Shown: piece by piece, positions 7,665 through 8,559 of the stretch
Position numbering within the stretch: position 1 is the first letter of the stretch
Layout of the letters: every line of letters begins with the position of its first letter
NCBI GenBank assembly: GCA_024644125.1
Contig: JAHELQ010000207.1
Location: 1-8,559, forward strand
DNA length: 8,559 nucleotides
Source of the DNA: Candidatus Aminicenantota bacterium
GTDB taxonomy: Bacteria; Acidobacteriota; Aminicenantia; UBA2199
Direction: 5' to 3'
Notes under the pieces: model-generated
Databases searched by the model: none
What the model saw: the letters and a program-made list of their open reading frames with translations, nothing else
What the model was told of the DNA's origin: nothing
Position numbers and translations under genes: made by a program

Positions 7665-7976
7665 ATGATGAAGCAACAATGCCCCTACTGTAGCTCGGAC
7701 AATGTGCTCCCGTTCGAAGAGGAAGGCAGCGATGGCGAAAATCAGACCTTTGTCACCATTCTTCTCTCAGCGCTGGCGATCCTGGCCACCTATTTTCTGT
7801 TTCTGATGATTTCCTATATCAATTACCCATTGATGACCATTATTATCATCCTGGTCATCTCCTATATACTCCGCCGCCAGGATAAAAAAAAGAAGAAAAA
7901 GGTCAAAATCCAGGCAGACAAGGATTATATCTGCCTGGATTGTAATTCCAACTTTACATTGACAATCGAGCGGTAA
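7665..7976 (+). CDS. Small membrane protein with a zinc ribbon split by a transmembrane hairpin
   Basis: I do not recognise a named family. The start chosen is ATG 7665 (103 residues), with GAAGG at 7655-7659 five bases upstream; ATG 7668 or GTG 7653 (directly after the preceding stop) are alternatives. The protein opens with CPYC (Cys6, Cys9), then an acidic stretch (EEEGSDGE), two hydrophobic segments (about 29-49 and 55-69) joined by a very short Asn-Tyr-Pro turn, a Lys-rich stretch (about 74-81) and a second knuckle CLDC (Cys90, Cys93) near the C-terminus. The positive charges after the second helix and the tight hairpin suggest that both ends face the cytoplasm, where the four cysteines could form one zinc ribbon. 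It follows the nuclease gene by 12 bases and is probably cotranscribed. The function is unknown; a sensor or scaffold role would be speculation. Confidence 0.75.
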   Translation: MMKQQCPYCSSDNVLPFEEEGSDGENQTFVTILLSALAILATYFLFLMISYINYPLMTIIIILVISYILRRQDKKKKKKVKIQADKDYICLDCNSNFTLTIER

Positions 7977-7988
7977 CTCCGCCCCGAT

Positions 7989-8559
7989 CTATTTTATGAT
8001 ACTATACACGCAATACACACGTTCCGGTTCCACCATCGCCACGTAAACATTTCCTTTTTTGCGGCGTAGGATTTGGAGGCTCACATTGTCGCCCACCACT
8101 CGGTTGACGAGATTAATCTCCACCTGGCCGGTTTCCCGGTCTACCCACAGTGAAAAAATATCCAACGCTTTGGTCTGCATGAGTTTGGGCACCATGACCG
8201 AAACCCGCGAATACTCTCTGCCGCTCTCCTTGTCTTTGGTCGATTGATTGGCAGCCAATGGTATCCGGACCACTTTGCCGGCAATGCGACTCCAACTACC
8301 GCCGTTCACCACGTCCAGCGCGAACAATTTTTTCTTCAACGTCTCCATGGATTTATAAGGTTTTTCCTGTTCAGAATGGTTCAGAGTATTGATAGTGACC
8401 CCGGGGCGCTCGCACTGGACATCTACCCGCATACCGTCTTCGGGAACCCCTTTGACCGAAAAGACCAATTCATAATAGGCGGCGGTATTCCTTTTTATCT
8501 CTTTGACAACGGTTTCGATATCGGAACCAGCAAAATGCCGCCCGCCGCTTTCGCCAGCC
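7989..8559 (-). CDS. C-terminal part of a VWFA-related domain protein (5' partial, runs off the window)
   Basis: The minus-strand frame is open from the window end to a TAG at 7989-7991 and covers 189 residues. The TTG at 8468 is only an internal codon. The visible start, AGESGGRHFAGSD then IETVVKEIKRNTAAYYELVF, matches the end of the von Willebrand A-like domain in 'VWFA-related' (acidobacterial-type) proteins, which usually read GGR-F...L...I...YYLLGY. Next come the usual beta strand (MRVDVQCERPGVTI) and a C-terminal beta-rich tail (about residues 75-189) with no motif I can name. Such proteins are usually exported, but the signal peptide and the MIDAS residues (DxSxS) lie outside the window, so metal binding cannot be judged. 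Here YYELVF replaces the common YYLLGY. The gene converges with the plus-strand operon with 12 bases between stops, and is therefore a separate transcription unit. Confidence 0.72.
   Translation of the reverse strand, partial: AGESGGRHFAGSDIETVVKEIKRNTAAYYELVFSVKGVPEDGMRVDVQCERPGVTINTLNHSEQEKPYKSMETLKKKLFALDVVNGGSWSRIAGKVVRIPLAANQSTKDKESGREYSRVSVMVPKLMQTKALDIFSLWVDRETGQVEINLVNRVVGDNVSLQILRRKKGNVYVAMVEPERVYCVYSIIK

Noticed and set aside
7884..7903. A-rich run in the zinc-ribbon gene as a possible slippage site
   Set aside because: It simply encodes the Lys-rich stretch following the second membrane segment, and the frame continues to the conserved CLDC knuckle.
7970..7982. Small inverted repeat GCGG-TAACT-CCGC between the convergent genes
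   Set aside because: The stem is only four base pairs and has no adjacent T-run on either strand, so it is not a credible intrinsic terminator.
8059..8295. Short open frames on both strands within the VWFA-related gene
   Set aside because: They overlap the longer minus-strand frame that carries the VWA-end motif and have no features of their own.

Overview
The window looks like a chromosomal segment from a diderm (Gram-negative-type) bacterium. Two things show this: an outer-membrane biogenesis cluster fills the first three quarters, and the far end carries the tail of a VWA protein of the 'VWFA-related' type that is especially common in Acidobacteriota and relatives such as Aminicenantes. 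That placement is an inference from two gene families, not a phylogeny. I see no mobile elements, CRISPR arrays or RNA genes. Genes are packed almost edge to edge, and no gene-free stretch approaches 300 bases.

Plus strand, 1-7976: five co-directional genes that read as one operon. (1) A 5'-truncated tamB-like gene (1-3330) encodes a long periplasm-spanning beta-rich protein. (2) Three bases later comes an Omp85 (BamA/TamA family) outer-membrane barrel (3334-6021) with about seven POTRA repeats. (3) A short exported SurA-N-type chaperone-like protein without a visible PPIase domain starts at 6011 inside the end of the Omp85 gene. It appears frameshifted near its 3' end: the reading frame stops at 6631, but the -1 frame continues with family-like sequence to a TGA at 6688-6690 that overlaps the next start codon. 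(4) A YhaM-like OB-fold plus HD-domain 3'-5' exoribonuclease (6687-7652). (5) A small membrane protein (7665-7976) whose two zinc-ribbon CxxC halves are separated by a transmembrane hairpin.

Minus strand, 7989-8559: the C-terminal end of a VWFA-related domain protein, converging on the operon with only 12 bases between the two stop codons. Its N-terminus lies beyond the window.

Together, genes 1-3 form a plausible envelope module: Omp85 inserts outer-membrane proteins, TamB bridges the periplasm (phospholipid transport or OMP assembly), and the SurA-like protein would hold unfolded clients. The coupled RNase and the zinc-ribbon membrane protein are not obviously part of that task. I see no clear novel system. 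The points most worth checking are the frameshift in the SurA-like gene, the expanded POTRA array, and the linkage of a YhaM-type nuclease to an envelope operon.
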